NCBI GenBank assembly: GCA_003049465.1
Contig: PYSS01000239.1
Location: 1 to 15,000, forward strand
Source: Magnaporthiopsis rhizophila
Lineage: Eukaryota > Ascomycota > Sordariomycetes > Magnaporthales > Magnaporthaceae
Length of the DNA stretch: 15,000 nt
Reading direction: 5' to 3'
Shown here piece after piece: positions 7,769 to 15,000 of this stretch. How positions within the stretch are numbered: position 1 is the first letter of the stretch; each line of letters opens with the position of its first letter. The notes beneath the pieces were generated by a model that was given only the letters and a program-made list of their open reading frames with translations, ran no database searches and was not told where the DNA came from. The translations under genes and the position numbers were made by a program.

Positions 7769-7825
7769 GTCAGCAAAGTTGAAAATGGGCGGAGGGGATG
7801 AGGTGACAAGGGCGGTGAGCCACTG
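7769..7825 (+). repeat. 57-bp direct repeat, copy 2
   Basis: Starts GTCAGCAAAGTTGAAAATGG and ends GGTGAGCCACTG. It is the same length as copy 1, with only a handful of substitutions and no gap, offset by 135 bp. Here it does not belong to a recognisable gene, which suggests that a duplication of the W-motif gene's end left a second copy. Confidence 0.85.
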
Positions 7826-8374
7826 GAGTAACAGATCCGTCCGTCCGTTCCTGCTGGCTCCCAGGAGGAAGAGGGCGTACAGACCTGACACCGGCGTCCG
7901 TCGTCAGCGCGGCAGAAGCGAGGGTCGGGGAGTCCGGGCGCGTGGAACTTGGAGACGACTTGGCGCGACAGCCGGAACTGAGCGCGGCTTCCCTAGGCGG
8001 CCGCAACGGCGCTCGGAAGAACCCCACCCGCCGGCCTTTTCAGAGCCTCGGTCCGCTCCGCGCCTGGTGAGTGGCGGGTTAGAGTGTTTCAGTGTCCGCG
8101 GGGAAACATTGAACGCGCACAGCGCACTCTTACTCGGAGAGAGTCCGGCAACCGTCACAAGAACGGGAGAGTCGGCGCTCTGGCCTCCATGAGGAGAGCG
8201 GGTGGGCGGCCAGACTGGGCTAGGAACAAAGGCGGCTAAAAATGATTGGCCAGGCTTAGGCGAGACCCTCGCGGCCTGCGACAGCCAATGGCGCCGTGTG
8301 ACAAATGATTGGTCATCAGCAGCCCATACTCTTTGGGTTGCTGAAGCCACCGTGGTTTTTCGCGTGTGTGAACG
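7826..8374 (+). promoter_or_regulatory. non-coding region with three CCAAT/ATTGG boxes ahead of the ATP12 fragment
   Basis: Long frames here are GC-rich but Arg/Ser/Pro-heavy and look like shadows. Between 8245 and 8312 there are ATTGG (8245-8249), CCAAT (8285-8289) and ATTGG (8308-8312). Two are within TGATTGG. This density suits binding of the CCAAT complex (Hap/AnCP), a known regulator of fungal respiratory genes. The boxes lie 60-130 bases upstream of the ATP12 frame. Confidence 0.45.
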
Positions 8375-8943
8375 GTGGCCGTGGACACGGTCATGCGCTA
8401 CCTCGACACCGACGCGCTGCTGTGTTGGGCGCCGCCGGGCGAGGACGAGGGGGAGGGGGAGGAGACGCTGCGAACGCTCCAGGAGCGCGCCGCGCGGCCC
8501 GTCGTGGCCCACCTCGAGTCCCGCGTCTGGCCCGGCGGCGCCGTGAAGCTGCGCCCCGCGCTCGACGACACCACCGGCCTGCTGCCCACGCCGCAGGACC
8601 CCGCTGTGCGCGACGCCGTGCGCGCCTGGCTGGTCGGCCTCGATGCCTTCGACCTCGCCGGCGTCGAGCGCGCCACCCTGGCCGGCAAGTCGGTCCTGGT
8701 CGCGGCGCGGCTCGTCGCGCAGTGGAGCGAGTCCGGGCTCGACACCAAGCCCGCTGCGGAGGAGGAGGACGGTGGGCAGTTTGGGGTCGAGGAGGCCGCC
8801 GCGGCTGTCAGCGTCGAGGTGCGGTGGCAGACGGGCAGGTGGGGCGAGGTCGAGGACACTCACGACGTCGAGAAGGAGGACTTGCGCCGGCAGTTTGGCA
8901 CGTCGTCCTGCTCGTCTCGGGCAGCAAGGCGCCAGCGAGCTGA
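8375..8943 (+). pseudogene. ATP12: ATP12 (mitochondrial F1-ATPase assembly chaperone), 5'-truncated and frameshifted copy
   Basis: The frame reads MRYLDTDALLCWAPP, then RPVVAHLESRVWP, LRPALDDTTGLLPTPQ, then FDLAGVERATLAGKSVLVAA, and VEVRWQTGRWGEVEDTHDVE followed by KEDLRRQFG. This order and wording is the C-terminal half of ATP12, the mitochondrial matrix chaperone that binds the F1 alpha subunit during ATP synthase assembly. Fungal ATP12 proteins are usually well over 300 residues. Here only about 180 are present, beginning abruptly near the conserved RYLDTD motif, with no N-terminal half or targeting peptide upstream. After QFG the natural ending HVVLLVSGSKAPAS lies one frame away and stops at 8941-8943, as if one base were lost at about 8897-8900. 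GC is far above the neighbours. It is probably a partial duplicate, since the gene is needed for respiration and a functional copy should exist elsewhere. Confidence 0.85.
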
Positions 8944-9057
8944 AAAATGGGGATTCCCCATCTTGGCGGGAGGGCCGCCCACTGCCTCTAGACCCGGCCC
9001 GGCTGTTGGAAACACTGGTTCCACCGAGCTAAGACGCCACCGACTGTGTGGTTGCAA

Positions 9058-9063
9058 AATAAA
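9058..9063 (+). terminator. AATAAA polyadenylation signal
   Basis: AATAAA occurs about 115 bases after the ATP12 stop, inside a locally AT-rich stretch. By position it fits the 3' end of the ATP12 transcript. Confidence 0.4.
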
Positions 9064-9267
9064 AATACAATCGTATTAGACAAAAGTATACATAGACGTT
9101 TCAAGCGACATCTCCAGTCTACCAAGGAAGGGCTTGTCCATGTAAAAACAGCCTGTTTTGAAAAAGGTATGGTCCGAAGCCATTGGAAAGAAGGCCAGGA
9201 TTGCATAGCTACAGATCCTTGGTGCTGACAGCTCTTATCAGCCAGAACACCACCCCGGAAGACAGCA
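9064..9267. other. non-coding spacer
   Basis: Short open frames exist on both strands but none has protein-like composition. It probably holds the convergent 3' regions of the ATP12 fragment and the minus-strand gene ending at 9268. Confidence 0.4.
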
Positions 9268-9537
9268 TTAAATCGTCACCGCCGCGGCTTCACCATCAAC
9301 CTCGACGCAGGCCGCGTCCACGATCCACCCCAGCACGTCCCCCACGACCCTTTCTAGGCTGGCGGTGGCTTCATTGTCGCTGCTATCGAATTTTGGCAGT
9401 GGCGGCAGACTGCCACCACCGTAGGCGAATTTGCTCGCTCGCTCGGGGATGCGACCCTTGATCTCGGTGTCGAGCTTTTCTTCCTTGGTCATAAGGTCCG
9501 TCTTGATAAGGCGGCCGATCGCCGGTCTCATCCGCAC
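9268..9537 (-). CDS. hypothetical C-terminal fragment, minus strand
   Basis: An 89-residue frame reads MRPAIGRLIKTDLMTKEEKL, then IPERASKFAYGGGSLPPLPK and ends with a Val/Ala/Glu-rich helix (VVGDVLGWIVDAACVEVDGE). Its composition is protein-like, and the frame looks more like the end of a larger protein than a complete one. I do not recognise the family, and no clear upstream exon could be joined. Confidence 0.4.
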   Translation of the reverse strand: MRMRPAIGRLIKTDLMTKEEKLDTEIKGRIPERASKFAYGGGSLPPLPKFDSSDNEATASLERVVGDVLGWIVDAACVEVDGEAAAVTI

Positions 9538-9688
9538 GACCGTGCAGGTGTATAGGTGGAGGAGAGGCTGCAGCCTCGGGAGCGGCGGTCGCTGTCGCGT
9601 TCGCTAGTTCGGGCCTTGTATATGCGCTTTCGGTCTGCGTCGGGGCAGCGGCGGGCCGGGGTGCACCTTCGCGGGGCCTGACAGGGGC

Positions 9689-10483
9689 CTAGTCGCTCTC
9701 GTCCACGGCCTTGATCTCGACGATATTCAGAGTAAAGGTAAAGTCGTCCCGCCCTTGCTCGACACGCTCATCCCCGCAATCGAGTATGGCGGGAAAAGCG
9801 GCGAGTGTTGCGTGGCATACGGACTGTCCCCAGGCGCCCTGTCGAACTCGGGTTCACCTGTCTCGACCTTGTCGACGACGGTGCCGAGCTTCTTTAGCTC
9901 GTCGCCACGCTCCTTCCCATCGGAAAGGATGGCATATTGATGGAGGTGCGCGACGACTGGCACCCAAAGTGATTGGTGTCTATTGTGCTCCTCTACTTGA
10001 TCGCAGGCCAGGGCCGGTGCGAGGCCTAAAGCTATGGGGCACTAGTTGCCACCCACGTGACTCCAGGCCACCTCTGACACATATACAAGCTCCGCGAGGC
10101 CCTCCAGACTAGGCCGCTTACTGACCTTGGTCACCGCGCTGGCGGTCCGCTCAGACAAGTTCTCAATCCCGTCGCAGTGCCACCCGATTCCATCGATCGC
10201 GCCGTGGTATTCGTCGACACGCTCCTTGTACCTTTTGGCGAGAAGGTCCTCGAGCTCAGCGCGGGTTTCGGCATTTCGTGCGGCGGCGAGGGCGTCGGCG
10301 AAGTACGAGTCTTTGTGTTGGAAAGGGAGGGTGACGGTGTTGAACTGCATCCAGAAGGTGCCCCAGAGCTTCCCAGGGTGGTTGAAGGTTTTGTACGTCT
10401 TCCTGACCCAGATTAGGTCCTTGTCGCGTGTGTATCTCGGCGGCCCAAAAGGGCACCCTAGGCATACGGTCGTCCATTTTCAT
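9689..10483 (-). pseudogene. hypothetical protein, broken frames, minus strand
   Basis: Four minus-strand frames read as consecutive pieces of one unknown protein. The first starts at 10483 (MKMDDRMPRVPFWAAE). The second runs RYTRDKDLIWVRKTYKTF, KLWGTFWMQFNTVTLPFQ and a long charged helix (RNAETRAELEDLLAKRYKER) to a stop at 10042. The third carries WVPVVAHLHQYAILSDGKER, then LKKLGTVVDKVETGEPEF, to a stop at 9727. The fourth ends FTFTLNIVEIKAVDESD at 9689-9691. The joints at about 10441 and 9745 look like single-base frame breaks. The gap between 10042 and about 9975 could be an intron. I do not recognise the family. Confidence 0.45.
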
Positions 10484-10765
10484 ACGGGCCGCTTGTTGGG
10501 TCTAGGGCGAGGCGTGCTCCAGGTCTCTTGCGGACGTGCGATGACGGTGGGATGTTTGGGCTGCAGCGGTTAGGTTGGGAAAGAAAAGAAGAAAATTCAT
10601 CCATGCAAGGAGCACAGCGGCAGCAGCGCTAAATCTGGGGCAGGGCCACGAGAGGAATCGAGAGGGACAGACTGATCGAGTTCGCTCCACGAACAACTGC
10701 GTGACACCAAAATGGGCGCGCCCGCGACCGCTATCCACCGCGACACGATGATCTTCAGACGGTAG
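10484..10765. other. non-coding region between divergent remnants
   Basis: The minus-strand frame here (10738-10502) is Arg/Ser/His-rich with an Ala/Phe run and is not convincing. By position it would be the promoter region of the minus-strand gene starting at 10483. Confidence 0.35.
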
Positions 10766-11131
10766 ACTGACTTTCCTGTTGAAAGGCTCAGCCGGAGAGG
10801 CTACTTAACAGCGGTTGTGGCAACGGGGACCTTGGCCCTCGGCATATACCTCCCATGCAAGACCGCAGTCTTTGCGAGCGACTCGGTCTTTCTCTCGGCG
10901 TTCAGCTACCGACAAGCATCTGGCCGAGCCGGCCGGCGAGGCTTCGACTCAATGGGAAACGTCGTCTTCAACCTGCCACCCCAGCGGGCGCTTGATATCA
11001 TATCTTCCAGGCTTCCCGATCTTCGGGGACAGTTCCCCTTGTCGACGACCCTGGCCTTGCGCATACTCGCGCTCCCTTATAGCCGAATTAGCTTTCCCCA
11101 AGTGCCTGGGAGGAGGAGGTTGGTGGCATAG
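10766..11131 (+). pseudogene. Ski2/DDX60-like helicase fragment (motifs V and VI)
   Basis: The frame is open from a stop at 10763-10765 and reads FPVERLSRRGYLTAVVATGT, then TLALGIYLPCKTAVFASDSV, then SYRQASGRAGRRGFDSMGNV and ISSRLPDLRGQFPLSTTLAL. ATGTLALGI is helicase motif V and QASGRAGRRGFD is motif VI, with the arginine fingers, of the Ski2 superfamily. The wording after it matches the DDX60 branch. Motifs I to IV and the C-terminal domains are absent upstream and downstream, so roughly 110 residues of a protein normally well over 1000 residues long remain. There is no start codon of quality. The residues after ILALPYS diverge and the frame stops at 11131. Confidence 0.8.
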
Positions 11132-11541
11132 TTGAATACGACGCCGTGCCGGACTGTAGGCTTATTCGTGGGGTGGTGACGCTGCACTACCGCAGCCAGA
11201 GTACGAGGCGGTCTGCCGGGTCGGGCGTTCGCTACTATGTCAATAAGAATGTTTGCGAATTAAAAGGAATGGTTTGGGAGTGATACAAATAGAAAACATA
11301 CAAGGCAAGAACATTGTATTAATAATGTTGAAAATCGCGCGTGTTGAGCCTTTGCACGGAGGGCAGATGAATATCCCAGCGCCTGCAAGCTACAGGACAT
11401 TCTCCGAGTACCGGTGCCAATATTCCTCCTTCAAAAATCTGGACAGGCGGCGGAGGCACCAGACTATGTGGTAGATGCCGGGTATGCTGTCTGTGTTGCC
11501 AGTTATACGCTTGATGTCTGGGACATTGGGGAAGAGTGGGA
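11132..11541. other. non-coding, partly AT-rich
   Basis: No supported gene. The segment about 11235-11335 is AT-rich. The minus-strand frame over 11319-11768 is a Gly/Ser/Pro shadow of the polymerase exon. The region just before 11542 should be the 5' leader of the polymerase gene. Confidence 0.4.
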
Positions 11542-12529
11542 ATGGCAGCCGTTTTGAACACCGATACAAGTCCGAGAGCACCTCCTCCGCCAGCGATAGA
11601 GCCTCCTGCGTCGACCTTCCAGTTTCCGGGCGCAGAGCCGACCTCGGACGAGCTCGAAGCGCTGTGGGGCGTCGAGAATGAGGTCACAGTAAAGCCACCC
11701 ACCACCCCCTCTGCAAGAATAGACCCCCAGGATACGTTGTCGTCAAGCCCCAGCCCAGAGCCCAGCACGACCTACTCCCCATTGTCTGGGTCAATGGTGG
11801 ATCTCTTGGCTGAGCAGCCGCATATGGTCCCGGAAACGGCGGCAGAGCCGGCGCCGGGGCCAGCGCCGGAGGCAGTGCCGGAACCGGTGCAGGAGGCGCC
11901 GCGGAAGCGCGAGACGTTGCAGGATCGCTTGGATTTGGTTTGGCGTACGTGTATTTTACAGTTTCGTACCGATTCCCGTTGCTTTTGCCCCTCGTCTAAT
12001 TCTGAGCAGCCAAATTCCCCGACTGGCTCAGGGAGGCGCCTCTCGCAGTCGCCTGGGAGGTCTGTCGCGTTGCTCTTCACAGCGGAGTTGATTTGAGCCA
12101 GATCAAGGGCATGACTTACGATTCGAGCGGGTCGAGCAAAAGAAGCTCTGGTCCGTGCTGCACCAGCGTCGCGAGTTCAAAGCCCGCCCCTTTCCGGAGC
12201 AGTCGCCCCCGCTCGTCTGGGCTGCGGCCCTGGACTCCTTCAAGAGCCGAGGGCAGAACGTCGTCCTCACCGCTAGCATGGACTCCAGCACGGCTTCTAC
12301 CGGACCACCCTTCGTCCCGAAGATGCTACCGCTAAAGTTCGACCAACCGTACCGTCTAAGTAGACGTTTTGGGTCGGATCGCTTTCTTGAAATTCTGTAC
12401 CCCTCGCCCAACTCGGGCAACGCCCCCACCGCGCTGAAAAATGGTGGCATCGACGGCCTCGATTTCCTGCCATCTATGTACATCGTAGGACATGAGTGGA
12501 AATTCGCAGCCCTGGCCAAGGATGGTCGA
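11542..12529 (+). pseudogene. RNA-dependent RNA polymerase, N-terminal part only, frameshifted
   Basis: Exon 1 (11542-11944) encodes a Pro/Ala/Glu-rich leader ending KRETLQDRLDLVW. After the intron at 11945-12009 it continues PKFPDWLREAPLAVAWEVCR, VALHSGVDLSQIKGMTYD. A frame change at about 12105-12120 leads to VEQKKLWSVLHQRREFKARP, then PPLVWAAALDSF, then PLKFDQPYRLSRRFGSDRFL. The FP-x-WL-x-APLAVAWEV segment and the R-x-x-RRFGSDRFL segment are typical of the region N-terminal to the catalytic core in fungal RdRPs (QDE-1 type), which make double-stranded RNA for quelling. The match fades after about 12529 (VGHEWKFAALAKDG). No DxDGD catalytic motif or double-psi barrel sequence follows, so only about a quarter of the gene remains. 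Confidence 0.7.
11945..12009 (+). other. intron in the RdRP fragment
   Basis: 65 nt, donor GTACGT, a TCTAAT branch-like site near the end, acceptor GAGCAG, phase 1. Splicing joins LDLVW to PKFPDWL, a natural fit for the family. Confidence 0.7.
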
Positions 12530-12746
12530 CGGGCCTCCATCACCAACATGGTGCGCCCGAGCCTCGTCGGTGCCGCGTTCGGCGCCTCGGCTGCCTCCTC
12601 CTCCGGCGACCGACCGCCCCTCCCTCTGCCCTCGGGCTCCTTCCATGCCGGCTCTCCGTTTCCCTGCCTCACCTCCCCCGACGAGGGCGGCCTCTGGGGA
12701 TCACGCCGACGCTCCTCCCTGGCCACCAGCATGCGCCGGAACTCGG

Positions 12747-12869
12747 GCTACCAGACTGGACAAGGGCCCTGTCGTGCGCACCATCGACAACATCCGCATC
12801 CTGGGCCCGACCGACGACGATACCGAGTTTTACGCCAGCTTCACCAACGAGCAGCGGAACGGACCTTGA
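12747..12869 (+). other. short conserved-looking coding fragment of unknown family
   Basis: One frame reads TRLDKGPVVRTIDNIRILGP, then TDDDTEFYASFTNEQRNG before a stop at 12867-12869. In the next frame ERTLKK is followed by a GTAAGG donor-like site. The composition is strongly protein-like and unrelated to the RdRP. The 5' neighbour (12530-12746) is Pro/Ala/Ser-rich in all frames. I do not recognise it. Confidence 0.35.
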
Positions 12870-12986
12870 AAAAGGTAAGGCAGAACGCCGAGGCAGGGGA
12901 AACATGGGGTGACAAGCGACCCACGCTAACGCTAAACCACGAGTCGGCGTCCGCGATGCCCGGGAATCAGGATCGCGACGGCCGCT

Positions 12987-13412
12987 TTGCTCGGCAAGCT
13001 CGGCTACGTGCCGGAGCGCGAACGGATCGAAAGAAAACGCGAGAGGGAGATGGAGTACAGAGACCGATGGGAGCGGGATCGCCAGGGGACAGAATGCCGC
13101 GAGCGCGAGCGACGAGAATTGGAGAGGCGTGAAATGGAACGCCATGAGGTAGGGGGGCGAGATCGCGACATGCCTGTTGGCGACCCTGGGAGACCCCCTC
13201 CAGGCCACGGTGGACCCGAGTGCGGCTACCCCAATGTGAAAAGCCCTATACCTCCATGCTATGGCCAGCACCCAGATTCTCGCGAGCAATGCCCATGGCT
13301 TTGCCAACAACGGCAGGGGGTATACATCAAGCACCGTTTTGCAACAGGCCCAGGTTCACTTGGCGCTCGGCTCGGCACGCAGCTGTTTGGCGGCGGTCGA
13401 CGGCTTGGGTGA
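12987..13412 (+). CDS. hypothetical Arg/Glu-rich helical frame
   Basis: The frame starts near LLGKLGYVPERERIERKRER and continues with alternating Arg and Glu (ERDRQGTECRERERRELERR) to about 13150, then becomes Gly/Pro-rich (PGRPPPGHGG). The Arg/Glu part would form a single charged helix. No ATG of quality opens it, and it may be an exon of the fragment at 12747-12869. The family is unknown. Confidence 0.3.
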   Translation: MLGKLGYVPERERIERKREREMEYRDRWERDRQGTECRERERRELERREMERHEVGGRDRDMPVGDPGRPPPGHGGPECGYPNVKSPIPPCYGQHPDSREQCPWLCQQRQGVYIKHRFATGPGSLGARLGTQLFGGGRRLG

Positions 13413-13617
13413 CGTACGGCAGCAACCGTCTCGACTTCTTTACCTTTATCTTGCCTGGGGTGTCGTGGACAGCGCCCGCGCTAACCGAGTAATCACTAAG
13501 CCTGCACGCTGGCAGTGTGGGCGCGCGCCTCTTTCGGGTACTCAGGAACCCTACCGGGCCGACAGAGAATCGCATACCTTCCCCTCGGCGCCGGGTTGTC
13601 GAGGCCGGTCGAGGTGA
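13261..13617 (+). CDS. hypothetical short frame
   Basis: From ATG 13261 the frame reads MASTQILASNAHGFANNGRG, then SSTVLQQAQVHLALGSARSC and a hydrophobic LLYLYLAWGVVD. The first 85 residues look protein-like. The rest is Arg/Pro/Ser-rich. No family is recognised, and it overlaps the charged frame at 12987-13412, so only one of them is likely real here. Confidence 0.25.
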   Translation: MASTQILASNAHGFANNGRGYTSSTVLQQAQVHLALGSARSCLAAVDGLGDVRQQPSRLLYLYLAWGVVDSARANRVITKPARWQCGRAPLSGTQEPYRADRESHTFPSAPGCRGRSR

Positions 13618-14247
13618 CCTGAATGGTCAGCTCCTAGGAGGTAAAGGTGCTCGTGTGAGCGAGCTGGAAATTGGGCTTGGTTACATGCGGCGGAGGCTTC
13701 CTTTGCGACGCCGAGCAAAAGAGATATATGTTATAGACCAGATAGATTCGGGCAGCAATTCGGCCGCACCGATCCCCGAGGCCATCCCTTCCTGGGTGCG
13801 TCGCGCGCTGGGTGCTGACGGGAGGGCGTGAACTTTCCGCTAGCCCTAATTGGACACGTCGCGTCCATTGGGCGGCGACAAAAAAAAAAGAAAAAAGCGA
13901 AATGCCGTTCCGAACGTTCGTGCCGGACCGAAATTCTGTCCAGCGGAAATGGAAGAGAGAATGTTGTTTTACGTGCCGGAGAATACTGGCGAATGAATGG
14001 TGAAGGTTGATTGACCGCAGCGTCTTTGGGAGGGACTGTGGACGTCGCCTCCAGCGCGGGCAGGGGTAGTCTGAAAGCATTGAGACGCGCGCACGTGCAC
14101 GGTAGTGGGTGGCCACCTGCCCACCACCACACAGTCAATCCGTTGCTGCCGGAGCAACAGCGCCCGTCTACTCTATACCATAAGAAATCCATCGCGTCGC
14201 GACAAACGCGCCATCACCGTCGTTCGGCCACCTTCACGATCGATTCG
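13618..14247. other. non-coding stretch upstream of the HNH gene
   Basis: Frames on both strands are Arg/Ser/Pro-rich and unconvincing. There is an A10-G-A6 tract at 13880-13896 and an ATTGG box at 13867-13871. This region should contain the promoter and 5' leader of the HNH gene. Confidence 0.4.
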
Positions 14248-15000
14248 ATGTCTCTGAAGCGTCCCTTGAGCCCCCCGAGGGTGACCGATGGTGACCGCCA
14301 TGGCAGTTCAAACGTAATCGAATTTTTCCATCCCGCATATCCGCCAGACGCCCCGCTCCTCCAGCTAAGGCGCCTTCCACACAGGCGGCGGCATCGATTA
14401 CGACTTTGCGCGAACGGCCTGCTGCATCGTAACTGGCAATACATTTGACACTGGCTGGTTGGCGAAAAAGGTAGCAGGCGATATCAAACCAATCACTCGC
14501 CCTGATGATGGCATCCTCCGCGACCGCACGGTTTTTTTCTGCGTCGGAGATGATCCCACAAGCAAATACCCCGTCGTTCCGTCCTTCGACCACTGGGAGT
14601 TCCCGCACGGCAGGCTGCCTGCACCTTGGAATGAACTCTGCATCGAGCCCTACTTCCCGCCGCAAACATCCAACCTAAACGATGATGGATGGTAAAATTG
14701 CCGCCTTGATCCGCGATGAAAGGTGTAGGATCTCCGGGCATCTCGACGCCGTGGAATCGACACACCTCGTGCCGGTAGGAGATGGGTACTGGTTCCTCAA
14801 GAACAAGATGAAGCGGTATGTACCTTTTGTCACGCCTCAGCAGCGTCGAGCATACGCACCAAGCTTACTATAGATGGACTGGGGCGCAGGTACTGCCAGA
14901 ACGCAATGGCCGGTGTTCTCGTCAATGATGTGAAGAACCTGATCGTCCTGCACCGCGACCTCCACCACCTCCGATACGCGCCGCTTCGTTTTCACCGCCA
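14248..15000 (+). pseudogene. HNH endonuclease-domain gene, frameshifted, cut by the window edge
   Basis: From ATG 14248 the frame reads RHGSSNVIEFFHPAYPPDAP, then changes frame at about 14366-14369 to GAFHTGGGIDYDF, CIVTGNTFDTGWLAKKVAGD and SKYPVVPSFDHWEFPHGRLP. A second frame change at about 14677-14700 opens CRISGHLDAVESTHLVPVGD. The intron at 14816-14889 is followed by RYCQNAMAGVLV, NDVKNLIVLHRDLHHL. C-x2-S/T-G...E-x-x-HLVP and N-L...L-x-x-DLHHL are the HNH_2-type metal and catalytic elements of fungal HNH proteins. At about 14982 the expected F-D-T-R-R continuation lies in another frame, as if two bases were lost. Each break looks like a small indel. The substrate and role are unknown. 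Confidence 0.75.
14816..14889 (+). other. intron inside the HNH domain
   Basis: 74 nt, donor GTATGT, acceptor GCGCAG, phase 2. Splicing joins NKMKR to YCQNAMAG and restores the normal spacing between the two halves of the HNH motif. Confidence 0.75.

Noticed and set aside
7719..8192. 157-codon plus-strand frame after the W-motif gene
   Set aside because: It is Arg/Ser/Gly-rich, it crosses the second direct-repeat copy, and overlapping frames on the other strand are equally open. It looks like a GC-driven chance frame.
7904..8863. 319-codon minus-strand frame over the ATP12 fragment
   Set aside because: It is the antisense shadow of a very GC-rich coding frame. The plus strand carries clear ATP12 motifs.
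11319..11768. 149-codon minus-strand frame opposite the RdRP leader
   Set aside because: Gly/Ser/Pro-rich antisense of a Pro/Ala/Glu-rich exon whose splice to PKFPDWL is convincing.
13517..13831. 104-codon plus-strand frame
   Set aside because: Arg/Pro/Ser-rich with no domain-like segment, and it overlaps another weak frame. Not supported as a gene.
14683..14720. Mini-intron that would join the two HNH gene halves
   Set aside because: Phase would fit, but it would be only about 31 nt long and would delete the conserved segment before CRISGHLD. A small indel is the simpler reading.
1..15000. Repeat-induced point mutation as the general cause of the broken genes
   Set aside because: Most breaks are small indels, the region is not AT-enriched, and GC-rich codons persist. 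Only the single CAA/TAA site at 4615-4617 fits that process.

Overview
The window looks like chromosomal DNA from a filamentous ascomycete, most likely Pezizomycotina and probably Sordariomycetes. Evidence for this is the presence of short introns (55 to 95 nt) with GTA(C/T)GT-type donors and YAG acceptors, a nuclear gene fragment for the mitochondrial ATP synthase assembly factor ATP12, a fungal RNA-dependent RNA polymerase piece, and an FHA-kinase gene. I see no rRNA, tRNA, CRISPR array, transposase or reverse transcriptase. The window has few intact genes and many recognisable but broken ones, so it reads as an accessory or gene-decay region, or as an assembly with uncorrected indels.

Layout. 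At 1-1936 there are scraps: the open 3' end of an unknown frame, the C-terminal relic of an arylsulfatase (minus strand), and weak unknown frames. At 1937-5568 (minus) lies the main feature, one long gene in which an N-terminal FHA domain, a serine/threonine protein kinase domain, an acidic low-complexity linker and two tandem KilA-N/APSES-like DNA-binding modules follow one another. It carries at least two frameshifts and several stops. A 0.4 kb divergent intergenic region (5569-5965) separates it from a plus-strand gene at 6005-7666. That gene splices cleanly through two introns into about 501 residues and encodes an unrecognised protein with repeated F/Y-W motifs and a C-terminal basic tandem repeat. 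Its last 30 bases start a 57-bp direct repeat that recurs 135 bp downstream.

At 8375-8943 a very GC-rich, 5'-truncated ATP12 fragment sits behind a stretch with three CCAAT/ATTGG boxes. Two unrecognised minus-strand gene remnants follow (9268-10483). Then, all on the plus strand, come an orphan piece of a Ski2/DDX60-like helicase (motifs V and VI), the N-terminal part of an RNA-dependent RNA polymerase without its catalytic core, some unrecognised charged frames, and an HNH endonuclease gene that runs off the right edge and has at least three frame breaks.

How they relate: the genes do not form one pathway. The helicase, polymerase and HNH pieces would fit nucleic-acid defence or RNA silencing, and the FHA-kinase-KilA-N protein would fit a signalling kinase that binds phosphoproteins and DNA, but these links are inference. 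Every family I recognise here is damaged, mostly by 1-2 nt indels rather than the C-to-T transitions of repeat-induced point mutation. Whether this is true decay or sequencing error is the main open question.
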